Below, piece by piece: positions 33,343 to 42,907 of a stretch of 57,719 nucleotides of DNA. Position 1 is the stretch's first letter. Every line of letters starts with the position of its first letter. Origin of the DNA: Pseudoalteromonas sp. XMcav2-N (GTDB lineage: Bacteria; Pseudomonadota; Gammaproteobacteria; Enterobacterales; Alteromonadaceae); NCBI RefSeq assembly GCF_024124545.1, contig NZ_JAMXSF010000025.1, positions 1 through 57,719 of the forward strand. Direction: 5' to 3'. The notes under the pieces are model-generated. The model was given only the letters and a program-made list of their open reading frames with translations. It searched no databases and was not told the origin of the DNA. A program made the position numbers and the translations under genes.

Positions 33343-34881
33343 TTAGCCACGCGGGCCAGCTGATTTGATGGCTTCAGAGACATCGTATTTTGCGAAGTTG
33401 GCTTCGAAGTCTGCAGCCAGCTTAGACGCATACTCAGCATATTTTGCTTTGTCTTCCCAGGTGTTGATTGGGTTAAGCAGTTTGCTGTCTACACCTGGTA
33501 CAGCAACCGGTACGTCCAGGTTTAGCGCGTCAATGTGTTGTGTTTCTACGCCTTCCAGTGTGTCGTTAACGATAGCATCAATCACAGCACGTGTGGTCGG
33601 AATATCGAAACGCTTACCAATGCCATAAGGACCGCCAGTCCAGCCAGTGTTAACCAGGTAAACTTTTGAGTTGAACTCACGTACACGTTTCATCAGAAGC
33701 TCAGCATAAACGCCTGCCGGACGCGGGAAGAAAGGTGCGCCGAAACACGTTGAGAAGGTTGACTCTATGTCTGACGTAGAACCAATTTCTGTTGAGCCCA
33801 CTTTGGCTGTATAGCCGCTCAGGAAGTGGTAAGCTGCTGCTTCTTCAGACAGAATAGACACTGGAGGTAGTACGCCGCTCACGTCACAAGTCAGGAACAC
33901 TACTGCACGAGGCTCACCGGCACGGTTTTCTACTTTACGCTTTTCAACGTGCTCAAGCGGGTAAGCTGCACGGGTATTTTGTGTCAGGCTAGTGTCATTA
34001 AAATCAGGAACACGTTGTTCATCCAGTACTACGTTTTCAAGGATGGTACCAAACTTGATTGCGTTCCAGATAACCGGCTCGTTCTTCTGAGACAGGTCGA
34101 TACATTTTGCGTAACAACCGCCTTCGATGTTGAAAACACTGCCAGGTGCCCAGCCATGTTCATCATCACCGATCAGGAAGCGTTTAGGATCTGCCGACAA
34201 AGTCGTTTTACCTGTGCCAGACAAACCAAAGAATAATGTGGTGTCGCCTGCTTCGCCTACGTTTGCACTACAGTGCATAGGTAGTACGCCCTTCGCTGGT
34301 AACAGGAAGTTTTGTACAGAGAACATAGACTTTTTCATTTCACCGGCGTAATGCATACCTGCGATAAGCACTTTGCGCTCTGCAAAGTTGATGATCACTG
34401 TACCGTCGCTGTTTGTTCCGTCGCGCTCAGGGTCGCAAACGAAAGAAGGTACATTCATCACCTGCCATTGGGGTAAATCAGCTGCATTGTATTTTTCAGG
34501 CTCGATAAACATGTTCTTGGCAAAAATATGGTGCCAGGATGTTTCTGTTGTTACAACAACGGGTAAATAGTGTTCAGGATCTGAACCCACTTCAAGGTGA
34601 GAGACGAAGTGGTCGTTGCTGTTCACGTGTGCTTCTACACGGGCCCACAGCGCGTTGAATTTGTCTGCATCGAATGGGCGGTTAACGTTACCCCATTGGA
34701 TGTCATTTTCTGTGCTTGGCTCTTTAACGATAAAACGGTCGTTAGGTGAACGCCCTGTGCGGCGGCCAGTTTTTGCTACAAAAGCTCCATTTGCGGCCAA
34801 AGTCCCTTCACCACGGCGGATGGCGTGTTCGACAAGTTCAGCTGCAGTTAAATCGACAAAACGAGTAGCGCTTGAAGTCAT
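33343..34881 (-). CDS. pckA: Phosphoenolpyruvate carboxykinase (ATP)
   Basis: Converts oxaloacetate and ATP to PEP and CO2, the entry step of gluconeogenesis. 512 aa from the ATG at 34881, which has AGGT upstream; longer frames are open but not family-like. Motifs: kinase-1a P-loop GLSGTGKTTLS, substrate loop GRRTGRSPNDRF, metal-binding IAGMHYAGEMKKSMFS, and kinase-2-like GDDEHGW. Monocistronic, with a terminator after and a conspicuous double operator (35031-35076) upstream. Confidence 0.97.
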   Translation of the reverse strand: MTSSATRFVDLTAAELVEHAIRRGEGTLAANGAFVAKTGRRTGRSPNDRFIVKEPSTENDIQWGNVNRPFDADKFNALWARVEAHVNSNDHFVSHLEVGSDPEHYLPVVVTTETSWHHIFAKNMFIEPEKYNAADLPQWQVMNVPSFVCDPERDGTNSDGTVIINFAERKVLIAGMHYAGEMKKSMFSVQNFLLPAKGVLPMHCSANVGEAGDTTLFFGLSGTGKTTLSADPKRFLIGDDEHGWAPGSVFNIEGGCYAKCIDLSQKNEPVIWNAIKFGTILENVVLDEQRVPDFNDTSLTQNTRAAYPLEHVEKRKVENRAGEPRAVVFLTCDVSGVLPPVSILSEEAAAYHFLSGYTAKVGSTEIGSTSDIESTFSTCFGAPFFPRPAGVYAELLMKRVREFNSKVYLVNTGWTGGPYGIGKRFDIPTTRAVIDAIVNDTLEGVETQHIDALNLDVPVAVPGVDSKLLNPINTWEDKAKYAEYASKLAADFEANFAKYDVSEAIKSAGPRG

Positions 34882-35030
34882 GTTTATACCTAAATGTGAG
34901 AATTGAACGGGATAGCTCTGGAGAAGTTTCACCAAAAGCTGAAATCATAGTAACAGATGAAATTCAGATATTCGAGCCCTGAAACGGGGTAAAACGCCAT
35001 AAATTTGTCAAAAAAATCGAATAATTTCAA

Positions 35031-35076
35031 TGATACCGGTGTCATGAAATGTGACCTTAAAATGACACCGGTATCA
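35031..35076. promoter_or_regulatory. Twin ACCGGT-centred operators upstream of pckA
   Basis: TGATACCGGTGTCAT (35031-35045) and ATGACACCGGTATCA (35062-35076) are exact reverse complements, separated by 16 nt. Each is itself a near palindrome of 14 bp around CC|GG, the form of LacI-family operators (central CG, symmetric arms). Centre-to-centre distance is 32 bp, about three helical turns, so two dimers would bind on the same DNA face. They lie 150 bp upstream of pckA and after the hslO terminator, so pckA is the probable target. The regulator is not in this window. As RNA the two sites could also pair as a 15 bp stem. Confidence 0.65.
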
Positions 35077-35087
35077 ATTTTTAGCGA

Positions 35088-35112
35088 CAAAAAAGCCGCC
35101 AAAATGGCGGCT
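35088..35112 (-). terminator. Rho-independent terminator of hslO
   Basis: On the minus strand AGCCGCC-ATTTT-GGCGGCT is followed by TTTTT, about 30 bp past the hslO stop. Confidence 0.85.
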
Positions 35113-35140
35113 TGTCTCCAATTTGATAAAAGTAGCCTGG

Positions 35141-35986
35141 CTAATTAAAAATTGCCTTAATATCTTGCTCTTCAAATCGGTAATTTTTCAGGCAGTAATG
35201 GCAGCTGATATTAATCTCACCCTGCTTTTGAACATCGTCAAGCAAAGCATCTCGGCCAATATTGACCAAAGCGCTGATGGTTTTATCGCGGCTGCAACCG
35301 CAGACAAAATTAATTTCCTGTGGCTCGAACAACTGTGGGTTATCTTCGTGATATAAGCGTGTCAGCACTGTTTGCGCGTCAAGTGTAAGCAACTCCTCAT
35401 CTTTAATGGTGTTGCTGAGTGCTTCCAGATGGGCAAAATCTTCTTCCGACTTGGCTTTGTCTACCGGCAGCACCTGTAAAAATAGTCCAGCTGCTTTAGC
35501 GCGCTCGCCACTGACATCGGTGGCGAACCACAAACGAGTCTTCAATTGTTCAGACTGAACAAAATAGTCTTCCAGACAGGCAGCCAGGGTCTCGCCACTC
35601 AGTGGTACAACGCCCTGATAGCGCTCGCCCTTATCTGGAGTAATGGTGATCACCATATAGCCTTTGCCCATCAGATCCTGAACACTGCTGCCTGTGACTT
35701 CACCCTGCAGGCGGGCAATGCCACGCATATTTTGCTTGTGGTCACCGTTGATGGCAGCGTATTTGACCGGTCCATCACCTTGCAATTGTACTGTGATGTC
35801 GCCTTCAAACTTTAACGTGGCGGTCAGCAGGCTGGACGCAAGTAGTAGTTCACCCAACAGGGTTTGCACTTCCTTCGGGTAGTCATGGCCACTGATAATG
35901 TCATTAAAGGTGTGTTCAATTTGTACGAGTTCGCCACGTACATCGAGTTGATCGAAAATATATCGATGAAGTAAATCTTGTTGCAT
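35141..35986 (-). CDS. hslO: Redox-regulated chaperone Hsp33
   Basis: Holdase chaperone activated by oxidative unfolding. 281 aa. The C-terminal zinc switch is intact: CGC in NFVCGCSRDK and CHYC in ISCHYCLKNY, four cysteines in the order C-x-C...C-x2-C. The N-terminal fold is typical (DLLHRYIFDQLDVRGELVQI). ATG at 35986 with AGGAT upstream. Downstream of hslR in a two-gene unit. Confidence 0.96.
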   Translation of the reverse strand: MQQDLLHRYIFDQLDVRGELVQIEHTFNDIISGHDYPKEVQTLLGELLLASSLLTATLKFEGDITVQLQGDGPVKYAAINGDHKQNMRGIARLQGEVTGSSVQDLMGKGYMVITITPDKGERYQGVVPLSGETLAACLEDYFVQSEQLKTRLWFATDVSGERAKAAGLFLQVLPVDKAKSEEDFAHLEALSNTIKDEELLTLDAQTVLTRLYHEDNPQLFEPQEINFVCGCSRDKTISALVNIGRDALLDDVQKQGEINISCHYCLKNYRFEEQDIKAIFN

Positions 35987-35997
35987 CAATTCAGATC

Positions 35998-36408
35998 CTA
36001 GCTAGATTTCAGTTTGAGCAGTTCGCGACGCTGCTTTTTATCTGGTTTATGCTCGGGGCGCGGTGCAAAAAAGCTGTTGTTTTTGCGCGCGATGGCGTTT
36101 TGCGCCCGTTTTTCAAGGCTGGCTTCGGACTCCACATAGAGTGTCTGAGCGATAGGCGCACTCTGGCGCTTTTCTATTAACTTCAGCACGGTGATCTCCT
36201 TCTCATCGAAGCCCTGTGCCAATTTTATCACCGCACCAACATCAACCGTTCGGCTGGGTTTACAGCGCTGGCCGTTGTAGTGTACCTTGCCACCCTGGAT
36301 CATCTCTCGGGCTATGGTGCGGGTTTTATAAAAGCGTGCCGCCCAGAGCCATTTGTCCAGGCGTACTTTCACTTCGCTTAGGTTGTTTTCTTGATTGACT
36401 TTTGTCAC
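35998..36408 (-). CDS. hslR: Heat shock protein Hsp15, S4-domain RNA-binding protein
   Basis: Binds free 50S subunits carrying a nascent chain. 136 aa: S4 domain near the N-terminus (VRLDKWLWAARFYKTRTIAR) then a basic C-terminal tail. The start is a GTG at 36408. Eleven bases separate its stop from hslO. No heat-shock (sigma-32) promoter is recognisable upstream. Confidence 0.95.
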   Translation of the reverse strand: MTKVNQENNLSEVKVRLDKWLWAARFYKTRTIAREMIQGGKVHYNGQRCKPSRTVDVGAVIKLAQGFDEKEITVLKLIEKRQSAPIAQTLYVESEASLEKRAQNAIARKNNSFFAPRPEHKPDKKQRRELLKLKSS

Positions 36409-36590
36409 AATTCGTTAACTAATGCCCAAAGCTAATTTAATCGGTGAAATTTAACACATTTGATGAGGCAAAAAAAGCATCTGGACACGCTCTGATGTGG
36501 TTACATCTCAGCCACAAGCACTGTTAATACTGTGTTCAGGTAGGTATCCTAAGTTGTACCTATTTACTTTAAAGTTTCATATACGCGTGC

Positions 36591-36619
36591 TTGTTGAATC
36601 GAATTCGAGGCGGTACACT
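36591..36619 (+). promoter_or_regulatory. Candidate promoter of the gsp operon
   Basis: A -35 TTGTTG (36591-36596) and a -10 TACACT (36614-36619) with a 17 bp spacer lie 31 bp before gspC. Match to consensus is modest. Upstream, the AGGTA / TACCT inverted repeat (36540-36560) may be an operator. Confidence 0.4.
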
Positions 36620-36649
36620 GAGGCGCTCAACAGAATAAGAATATGACAT

Positions 36650-37546
36650 ATGGAATTACAGCTACAACAGTTGCAAAAATTAATACATGACTTACCCCAT
36701 GCGAAGCTTAGCCGCCTGGTGGTGTATTTGGCTGTTGTGTATATCGCATTTCTTTGTGCTAAGTTATTTTGGCTGCTCTGGCCAGTTCCTCAGACTCAGC
36801 CTTTGCCCACTCAATCGCAGATGTACGCGCAAACCTCTGCTGCGGTAAGCAGCCAAACCATTCTTGGCCACAACATATTTGGCAAGGCAAACGAAAAAAC
36901 CGTTGTTGAAGCGCCCAAACCAGTGATTTCTGATGCGCCTGAAACGCAACTAAATGTGCGGCTGACGGGCATCGTTGCGGTCAGCCAGAATGATGCAGCA
37001 GGTCTTGCTATTATAGAATCTCAGGGTCGCCAGGAAACCTATGTGGTGCAGGATCCCGTTAAGGGGACGCGTGCCAAACTGGCTCAGGTACTGCCTGATC
37101 GAGTCATCCTGGACGTCAGTGGTCGGTTTGAAACCCTGATGCTGGACGGTATTGAGTTTAGTCGTCAGGTTGCCACGCCGGTACAATCTCGTCGTACTGC
37201 TAACCGCAACCAGCCAAAACAGATCAGTGACAAAGCCCGTGAAGAGCTAAAACAGCGCCGTGATGAGTTGCTGGCCGAGCCGGGCAAATTGTTCGACTAC
37301 ATTCGTATTTCGCCTGAGCGACGTAATGGCCAGCTGGTTGGCTATCGTTTACGTCCGGGCAAAGACCCTGAACTGTTTAAGAAGATGGGGCTTAAAAATA
37401 ACGATCTCGCCATTGCTATTAATGGCTTCCAACTCACGGATATGAAACAGGCTATGTCAGCGATGAATGAGCTGAGAAATAGTACTGATGCCAATATCAC
37501 GATTGAACGTGACGGCCAGACTGTCGATGTGCAATTTAGCCTGTAA
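36650..37546 (+). CDS. gspC: Type II secretion system protein C
   Basis: Inner-membrane protein that links the T2SS platform to the secretin. 298 aa: cytoplasmic start, one helix (about 23-43), a proline/glutamine linker, the HR domain (about 92-175, starting NVRLTGIVAVSQND), and a C-terminal PDZ domain (about 215-298, ending in NELRNSTDANITIERDGQ). First gene of the gsp operon. The weak upstream sequence contains a candidate promoter at 36591. Confidence 0.95.
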   Translation: MELQLQQLQKLIHDLPHAKLSRLVVYLAVVYIAFLCAKLFWLLWPVPQTQPLPTQSQMYAQTSAAVSSQTILGHNIFGKANEKTVVEAPKPVISDAPETQLNVRLTGIVAVSQNDAAGLAIIESQGRQETYVVQDPVKGTRAKLAQVLPDRVILDVSGRFETLMLDGIEFSRQVATPVQSRRTANRNQPKQISDKAREELKQRRDELLAEPGKLFDYIRISPERRNGQLVGYRLRPGKDPELFKKMGLKNNDLAIAINGFQLTDMKQAMSAMNELRNSTDANITIERDGQTVDVQFSL

Positions 37547-37574
37547 AGACTATAATTTTGGAGTTATAAAAATC

Positions 37575-39632
37575 ATGGGTAGAAAGCTACACCTCACAAA
37601 AATCAAAAAAGGGTTAGCTAAGTATGCAGCTCTGTTATTTGCGGCTGGATTGTCCTTGTCTGTTTCTGCGGTTGAGTATGCGGCCAACTTTAAAGGCACT
37701 GATATTAACGAATTCATTAATATCATCAGTAAGAACCTCAATAAGACCATCATCATCGACCCCAACGTTCGGGGCAATATTAATGTCCGCAGCTACGAGC
37801 TGATGGACGAAGCGCTGTACTATCAGTTTTTCCTCAATGTACTGGAAGTATACGGCTATGCGGTCGTAGAGATGGAAACTGGGGTGCTCAAAGTTGTGCG
37901 CAGCTCAGATGGTAAAAAAGCCAATGTACCTTTAGTGGGTGACGGTGACATTGATAACGGCGATGTGATGATCACCCGGGTTGTTGAGGTTAAAAACGTC
38001 AGCGTACAGGAACTTGGTCCGCTTATTCGCCAGTTCAGTGACCAAAAAGATGGTGGTCACGTCACCAACTTTAACTCTGCCAACGTCATGATGTTGACAG
38101 GCCATGCTGCCTCGGTAAATCGATTGGTCAGCATTATCAAGTCGGTGGACCAGGCGGGTGACCAGCGTGTTGACATTGTACGCTTGAAGCATGCAACGGC
38201 TGATGACGTGGTGCAGGTCGTCGAAAAAATTTATAAAGACGGTGGTAAAAACCAGGTACCACAGTTTTTGATCCCTAAGATCGTTTCAGACAACCGTACT
38301 AACAGTGTGGTGGTCAGTGGTGAGGTACAAGCCCGTACCCGCGCGATCGAACTAATTAAACGTCTGGATGAAGAGCTGGAAAACCAGGGCAATACCCAGG
38401 TTTTCTATCTCGATTATGCGAAGGCTGAAGAGCTGGTTAAAGTGCTGCAAGGAGTGAGTAAAACCCTGCAGGAAGAAGCGCAGGGCGGTAGTAAAACCCG
38501 TACTCGCAACAATCAAAATGAGACTAGCATCGAAGCCCATGAAGATTCTAACTCACTGGTGATCACGGCACAGCCGGATACCATGCGATCACTGGCCAAC
38601 GTCATCGAAAAGCTTGATGTGCGTCGAGCTCAGGTTCTGGTTGAAGCCATCGTGGTGGAAGTACAGGAAGGGGATGGTATCAACTTTGGCTTGCAATGGA
38701 TCACCGAAAAAGGCGGCATGTTGCAGTTTAATAATGGTACCACCGTTCCGGTTGGGGCGTTGGCTGTGGCTGCCGAGCAGGCTCGTGATAAGACTGTCAC
38801 TAAAAACGTGATTGGTACGGAGTCGGGTAATACGACTTCCTATGACGAGACACAAGAAGGTGATTTAGGGCCGCTAGGATCGTTGTTGGGCGGCATCAAT
38901 GGTCTGGCAATGGGCGTTGTGAAAAACGACTGGGGCGCGATCATCCAGGCCGTATCAACCGATACCAACTCGAATATCCTTGCTACACCTTCTATTACAA
39001 CCATGGACAATGAAGAAGCATCCATGATTGTCGGCCAGGAAGTGCCTATCATTACTGGCTCAACTGCCAGTGAGAATAACTCGAATCCATTCCAGACGGT
39101 GGATCGTCAGGAAGTGGGTGTGAAACTAAAAGTCACCCCACAAATTAATGATGGTACAGCTGTACAGCTAACCATTGAGCAGGAAGTTTCCAGCGTCAGT
39201 GGTGCAACCGCGGTTGATATCTCAGTGAATAAACGTGCTATCAATACGACTGTCATTGCTGATGACGGCGGTATGGTCATCCTGGGTGGTCTGATTGACG
39301 AAGACGTACAAGAAAGTGTTTCTAAAGTTCCGTTACTGGGCGATATTCCGGTACTGGGCCATCTGTTTAAGTCAACCAATACCACCAAGCGTAAGCGTAA
39401 CCTGTTGGTATTTATTCGTCCGACGATTGTTCGTGACAGCCGCAGCATGAACGAGCTGAGCCATGCTAAGTACAAGTTTATCCGTGGTGAACAGACTAAG
39501 CAGCGTGAAGATGGTATTGATCTGATGCCGCTGCAGGATGCGCCAATTCTGCCGCAGTGGGACGATGCGATGGTGCTACCGCCAACGTATGAAGAGTTTC
39601 TGAACGAGCAAAACGAGAAGAACAATGACTGA
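37575..39632 (+). CDS. gspD: Type II secretion secretin GspD
   Basis: Outer-membrane channel of the T2SS. 685 aa from the ATG at 37575 (GGAG upstream); an in-frame extension into gspC is rejected. Signal peptide (LLFAAGLSLSVSA), then N0 domain (VEYAANFKGTDINEFIN), N1-N3 repeats (VDIVRLKHATADDVVQVVEK and similar), and the secretin core with VPIITGS, VGVKLKVTPQIN and VPLLGDIPVLGHLFKS. The C-terminal ~60 residues may hold a pilotin-binding S domain. Stop overlaps gspE by 8 nt. Confidence 0.97.
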   Translation: MGRKLHLTKIKKGLAKYAALLFAAGLSLSVSAVEYAANFKGTDINEFINIISKNLNKTIIIDPNVRGNINVRSYELMDEALYYQFFLNVLEVYGYAVVEMETGVLKVVRSSDGKKANVPLVGDGDIDNGDVMITRVVEVKNVSVQELGPLIRQFSDQKDGGHVTNFNSANVMMLTGHAASVNRLVSIIKSVDQAGDQRVDIVRLKHATADDVVQVVEKIYKDGGKNQVPQFLIPKIVSDNRTNSVVVSGEVQARTRAIELIKRLDEELENQGNTQVFYLDYAKAEELVKVLQGVSKTLQEEAQGGSKTRTRNNQNETSIEAHEDSNSLVITAQPDTMRSLANVIEKLDVRRAQVLVEAIVVEVQEGDGINFGLQWITEKGGMLQFNNGTTVPVGALAVAAEQARDKTVTKNVIGTESGNTTSYDETQEGDLGPLGSLLGGINGLAMGVVKNDWGAIIQAVSTDTNSNILATPSITTMDNEEASMIVGQEVPIITGSTASENNSNPFQTVDRQEVGVKLKVTPQINDGTAVQLTIEQEVSSVSGATAVDISVNKRAINTTVIADDGGMVILGGLIDEDVQESVSKVPLLGDIPVLGHLFKSTNTTKRKRNLLVFIRPTIVRDSRSMNELSHAKYKFIRGEQTKQREDGIDLMPLQDAPILPQWDDAMVLPPTYEEFLNEQNEKNND

Positions 39633-41178
39633 GGCGGTACAGGAACTGATCGACGGCCATGACGAGACGGCGCTTGCGCTGGACGAGGCAATGGAACCAG
39701 AAGCAGCGTCACATGTGCGCCTGCCCTTTGCCTATGCCAGACGTCAGAGTCTGTTGCTGAGTCAACAGCCAGACGGATTGAAAGTTTACTACAAAGGTCA
39801 GCCCTCGCTGGATGCGCTGCTCGAAGTGCGTCGCATTGCTCAGGCGGGCTTTACTCTGGAGCAGCTGGACGACGATAAGTTTGAACTGCTGCTGGAAGCG
39901 TCTTATCAGCGTGACAGCTCTGAAACACAGCAAATGATGGAAGACATCGGAAACGAAGTTGACTTGTTCTCATTGGCTGAAGAAATGCCGCAAACGGAAG
40001 ATCTGCTGGCAGCTGATGATGATGCTCCGATCATTAAATTGATCAATGCCATGCTCAGTGAAGCTATCAAAGAAGGCGCGTCGGATATTCACATCGAAAC
40101 CTTCGAGCAGGAACTGGTGATCCGCTTTAGGGTGGATGGCGTGCTAAAAGAAGTGCTCAAGCCGAATCGTAAGCTGTCTTCATTGCTGGTATCGCGTATC
40201 AAAGTAATGGCGAAGCTCGACATCGCCGAAAAACGGGTGCCGCAAGATGGCCGGATCAGTCTGCGCATTGCTGGTCGAGCGGTTGATGTGCGGGTATCGA
40301 CCATGCCATCAAGCTTTGGCGAACGCGTTGTATTGCGTCTGCTGGATAAGAACAATGCACGTCTGAACCTCGAAGACTTGGGTATGACAGAACGCAACCG
40401 TGAGTTGTTTGCCGAGATCATAGCCAAGCCACACGGTATAATTCTGGTTACCGGCCCGACGGGTTCCGGTAAAAGTACCACTTTGTACGCAGGTATGACG
40501 CAGATTAACTCCCGCGATCGCAATATACTGACCGTAGAAGATCCCATTGAATATGAAATACCGGGGATTGGCCAGACTCAGGTTAACCCGAAAGTAGATA
40601 TGACCTTCGCCCGTGGTTTGCGCGCTATCCTGCGTCAGGATCCCGATGTGGTGATGGTGGGTGAGATCCGAGATCTGGAAACTGCACAAATCGGTGTTCA
40701 GGCGTCTCTGACCGGTCACTTGGTTATGTCAACGCTGCACACGAACACGGCTTCGGGTGCGATTACCCGGATGGAAGATATGGGGGTTGAGCCTTTCCTG
40801 CTGTCGTCATCATTGTTGGGTGTTTTGTCACAACGACTGGTACGAACCTTATGCCCGAACTGTAAAGAAGCCCATCTGGCGGACGATCGTGAGTGTGAGC
40901 TGTTAGGTGTTGAAAAAGGGTCGCAAACCACTATTTATCGCGCCGTAGGATGTGAAGAATGTAACTTTAATGGCTACAAGGGTCGAACCGGTATTCATGA
41001 ACTACTGATAGTAGATGAGCACATTCGTGAGCTGATCCACAACGGTAAAGGCGAGCAGTCGGTAGAAAAGTACATTCGTACTTTCAGTCCGAGTATTCGT
41101 CAGGATGGATGTGCGCGGGTGCTAAAAGGCCAGACGACGCTGGAAGAGGTGATGCGGGTCACCCGTGAGGAAGGCTAA
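39625..41178 (+). CDS. gspE: Type II secretion ATPase GspE
   Basis: Cytoplasmic ATPase that drives pseudopilus assembly. 517 aa. N1E region, then the ATPase domain: Walker A GPTGSGKSTTLYAG, Asp box and Walker B region (LRQDPDVVMVGEIRDLETA), His box (GHLVMSTLHTNTA), and the tetracysteine zinc motif CPNC...CEEC. All parts are present. Overlaps gspD at its start and abuts gspF. Confidence 0.98.
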   Translation: MTEAVQELIDGHDETALALDEAMEPEAASHVRLPFAYARRQSLLLSQQPDGLKVYYKGQPSLDALLEVRRIAQAGFTLEQLDDDKFELLLEASYQRDSSETQQMMEDIGNEVDLFSLAEEMPQTEDLLAADDDAPIIKLINAMLSEAIKEGASDIHIETFEQELVIRFRVDGVLKEVLKPNRKLSSLLVSRIKVMAKLDIAEKRVPQDGRISLRIAGRAVDVRVSTMPSSFGERVVLRLLDKNNARLNLEDLGMTERNRELFAEIIAKPHGIILVTGPTGSGKSTTLYAGMTQINSRDRNILTVEDPIEYEIPGIGQTQVNPKVDMTFARGLRAILRQDPDVVMVGEIRDLETAQIGVQASLTGHLVMSTLHTNTASGAITRMEDMGVEPFLLSSSLLGVLSQRLVRTLCPNCKEAHLADDRECELLGVEKGSQTTIYRAVGCEECNFNGYKGRTGIHELLIVDEHIRELIHNGKGEQSVEKYIRTFSPSIRQDGCARVLKGQTTLEEVMRVTREEG

Positions 41179-42404
41179 TGGCAGCGTTTGAGTATCGTGC
41201 TTTAGACGGCAAAGGAAAAGAGAAAAAAGGCATTCTGGAGGCGGACACCGCCAAACAGGTTCGCCAGATGTTGCGCGAAAAAGCCATGATGCCGCTGGAG
41301 GTAGCTCCGGCTGCGGAAAAGGAAAAGTCGGCCAGTTCGGGCGGCTTCACCCTGACCCGGGGTTACAAGCCTTCGGTATCCGATATCGCCCTTATCACAC
41401 GCCAGTTAGCAACCCTGATACAGTCCTCTCTCCCGGTAGAAGCAGCGGTAATGGCAGTTGCAGAACAATGTGAAAAGCCGCGCCTGAAGCGTATGCTGAT
41501 GGCTGTGCGTTCCAAGGTGGTGGAAGGCTACACGCTGGCCGATGGAATGTCTGAGTTTCCACATGTCTTTGATAATCTTTATCGTGCTATGGTCGCTGCG
41601 GGCGAAAAGTCAGGTCATTTAGACCAGGTACTGAATCGCCTGGCGGATTACACCGAACAGCGACAGCACATGCGCAGCCAGATCACTCAGGCGATGGTAT
41701 ATCCAACCATCCTGGTGATTTTCGCTATTGCCATAGTCTCGGTTCTCCTGGGTACCGTGGTACCGAAAATCCTTAAAACTTTCGAGAAGTCCAAGCAGGT
41801 ACTGCCCTGGACCACAGAGTGGGTAATGGCTGCCAGTAATTTCGTTCAGGCGTACTGGATGATTTCACTGGTGGTGATATTTGGTAGTGTGTTTTTGAGT
41901 AAACAAGCCCTGAAGAGGCCCAAAGTCCGTTTTTGGTATGACGCTAAGCTTTTGCAGCTTCCTGGTATTGGCAAAATCAGCCGGGGTATTAATACGGCGC
42001 GTTTTGCCCGCACTTTAAGTATTTTGTCTTCAAGTTCAGTGCCGTTGTTAGAAGGTATGAAAATCTCTGGCCAGGTACTGGAAAATGAAAAAATCAAAGC
42101 CGCTGTCACAGATGCGGCAACCCATGTGAGTGAAGGTGCAAGTCTGCGGGCTGCACTGGCACAAACAAAGCTATTTCCGCCCATGATGCTTCATATGATT
42201 GCAAGTGGTGAAAAGTCCGGTGAACTGGAGCAAATGCTTGAGCGTGCCGCCAACAACCAGGACAGGGAATTCGAAAGTATGGTCAGCGTTTCGTTAAAAC
42301 TGCTCGAACCCGCCATGATTGCAAGCATGGCTGTTATCGTGCTGTTTATCGTAATGGCTATCCTACAGCCAATCATGGCGATGAACAAAGCAATTGGTCT
42401 GTAG
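41178..42404 (+). CDS. gspF: Type II secretion platform protein GspF
   Basis: Polytopic inner-membrane protein of the assembly platform. 408 aa: N-terminal MAAFEYRALDGKGKEKKGILEA is a family hallmark, followed by two homologous cytoplasmic domains (ITRQLATLIQSSLPVEAAVM and ARTLSILSSSSVPLLEGMKI) each followed by hydrophobic helices; the last helix ends AIGL. Its start codon overlaps the last base of gspE. Confidence 0.97.
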   Translation: MAAFEYRALDGKGKEKKGILEADTAKQVRQMLREKAMMPLEVAPAAEKEKSASSGGFTLTRGYKPSVSDIALITRQLATLIQSSLPVEAAVMAVAEQCEKPRLKRMLMAVRSKVVEGYTLADGMSEFPHVFDNLYRAMVAAGEKSGHLDQVLNRLADYTEQRQHMRSQITQAMVYPTILVIFAIAIVSVLLGTVVPKILKTFEKSKQVLPWTTEWVMAASNFVQAYWMISLVVIFGSVFLSKQALKRPKVRFWYDAKLLQLPGIGKISRGINTARFARTLSILSSSSVPLLEGMKISGQVLENEKIKAAVTDAATHVSEGASLRAALAQTKLFPPMMLHMIASGEKSGELEQMLERAANNQDREFESMVSVSLKLLEPAMIASMAVIVLFIVMAILQPIMAMNKAIGL

Positions 42405-42476
42405 TCAAATTAATTGCATATACAACATCAGCGCCTTGGCTTTTTGCCATGCGCTAACAGCATTGAGGTAAATAAC

Positions 42477-42902
42477 GTGAATAAACAATCCGGTTTCTCA
42501 TTATTAGAAGTCATGGTGGTTCTGGTGATCATCGGGATGATCATGTCAATCGTGGCACCTAACATCATGGGTCAGCAAGAAGATGCAGCAAAAGAAAAAG
42601 CGATGCTGGACATTCGTCAGCTTGAAGACGCAATGAAAATGTATAAGCTGAAAAACAAAAAGTACCCAACCACAGAGCAAGGTTTGGAAGCGCTGGTAAC
42701 ACAAACCACCATCGACCCTGTGCCTAAACGTTTCCCTGACGGCGGCTTCATCTCAAAATTGCCAGAAGATCCATGGGGCAACCCTTATCAGCTGGTCAGC
42801 CCGGGTGAGATGGGCAAGATCGATATCTTCTCCATGGGACCAGACGGCGAAGTAGGTACTGATGACGACCTAGGGAACTGGGACAGCGAAGAAGACCGTT
42901 AA
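42477..42902 (+). CDS. gspG: Major pseudopilin GspG
   Basis: Main subunit of the T2SS pseudopilus. 141 aa from a GTG at 42477, with GAGGT upstream. Prepilin peptidase site NKQSG|FSLLEVMVVLVIIG with Glu5 after cleavage. C-terminal calcium-binding loop visible in FSMGPDGEVGTDDDLGNW. The 72-bp gap after gspF is the largest in the operon. Confidence 0.97.
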   Translation: MNKQSGFSLLEVMVVLVIIGMIMSIVAPNIMGQQEDAAKEKAMLDIRQLEDAMKMYKLKNKKYPTTEQGLEALVTQTTIDPVPKRFPDGGFISKLPEDPWGNPYQLVSPGEMGKIDIFSMGPDGEVGTDDDLGNWDSEEDR

Positions 42903-42907
42903 TTCTT

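Noticed and set aside
37488..37574. N-terminal extension of GspD into gspC
   Set aside because: The signal peptide follows the ATG at 37575, which has its own GGAG; the extension only reads gspC in another frame.
39107..39712. 201-codon minus-strand frame antisense to gspD
   Set aside because: It is a shadow of the gspD/gspE coding strand with Ser/Arg/Pro-rich text, no start signal and no family similarity.
40089..40547. 152-codon minus-strand frame within gspE
   Set aside because: Shadow frame opposite the conserved ATPase domain; no independent support.
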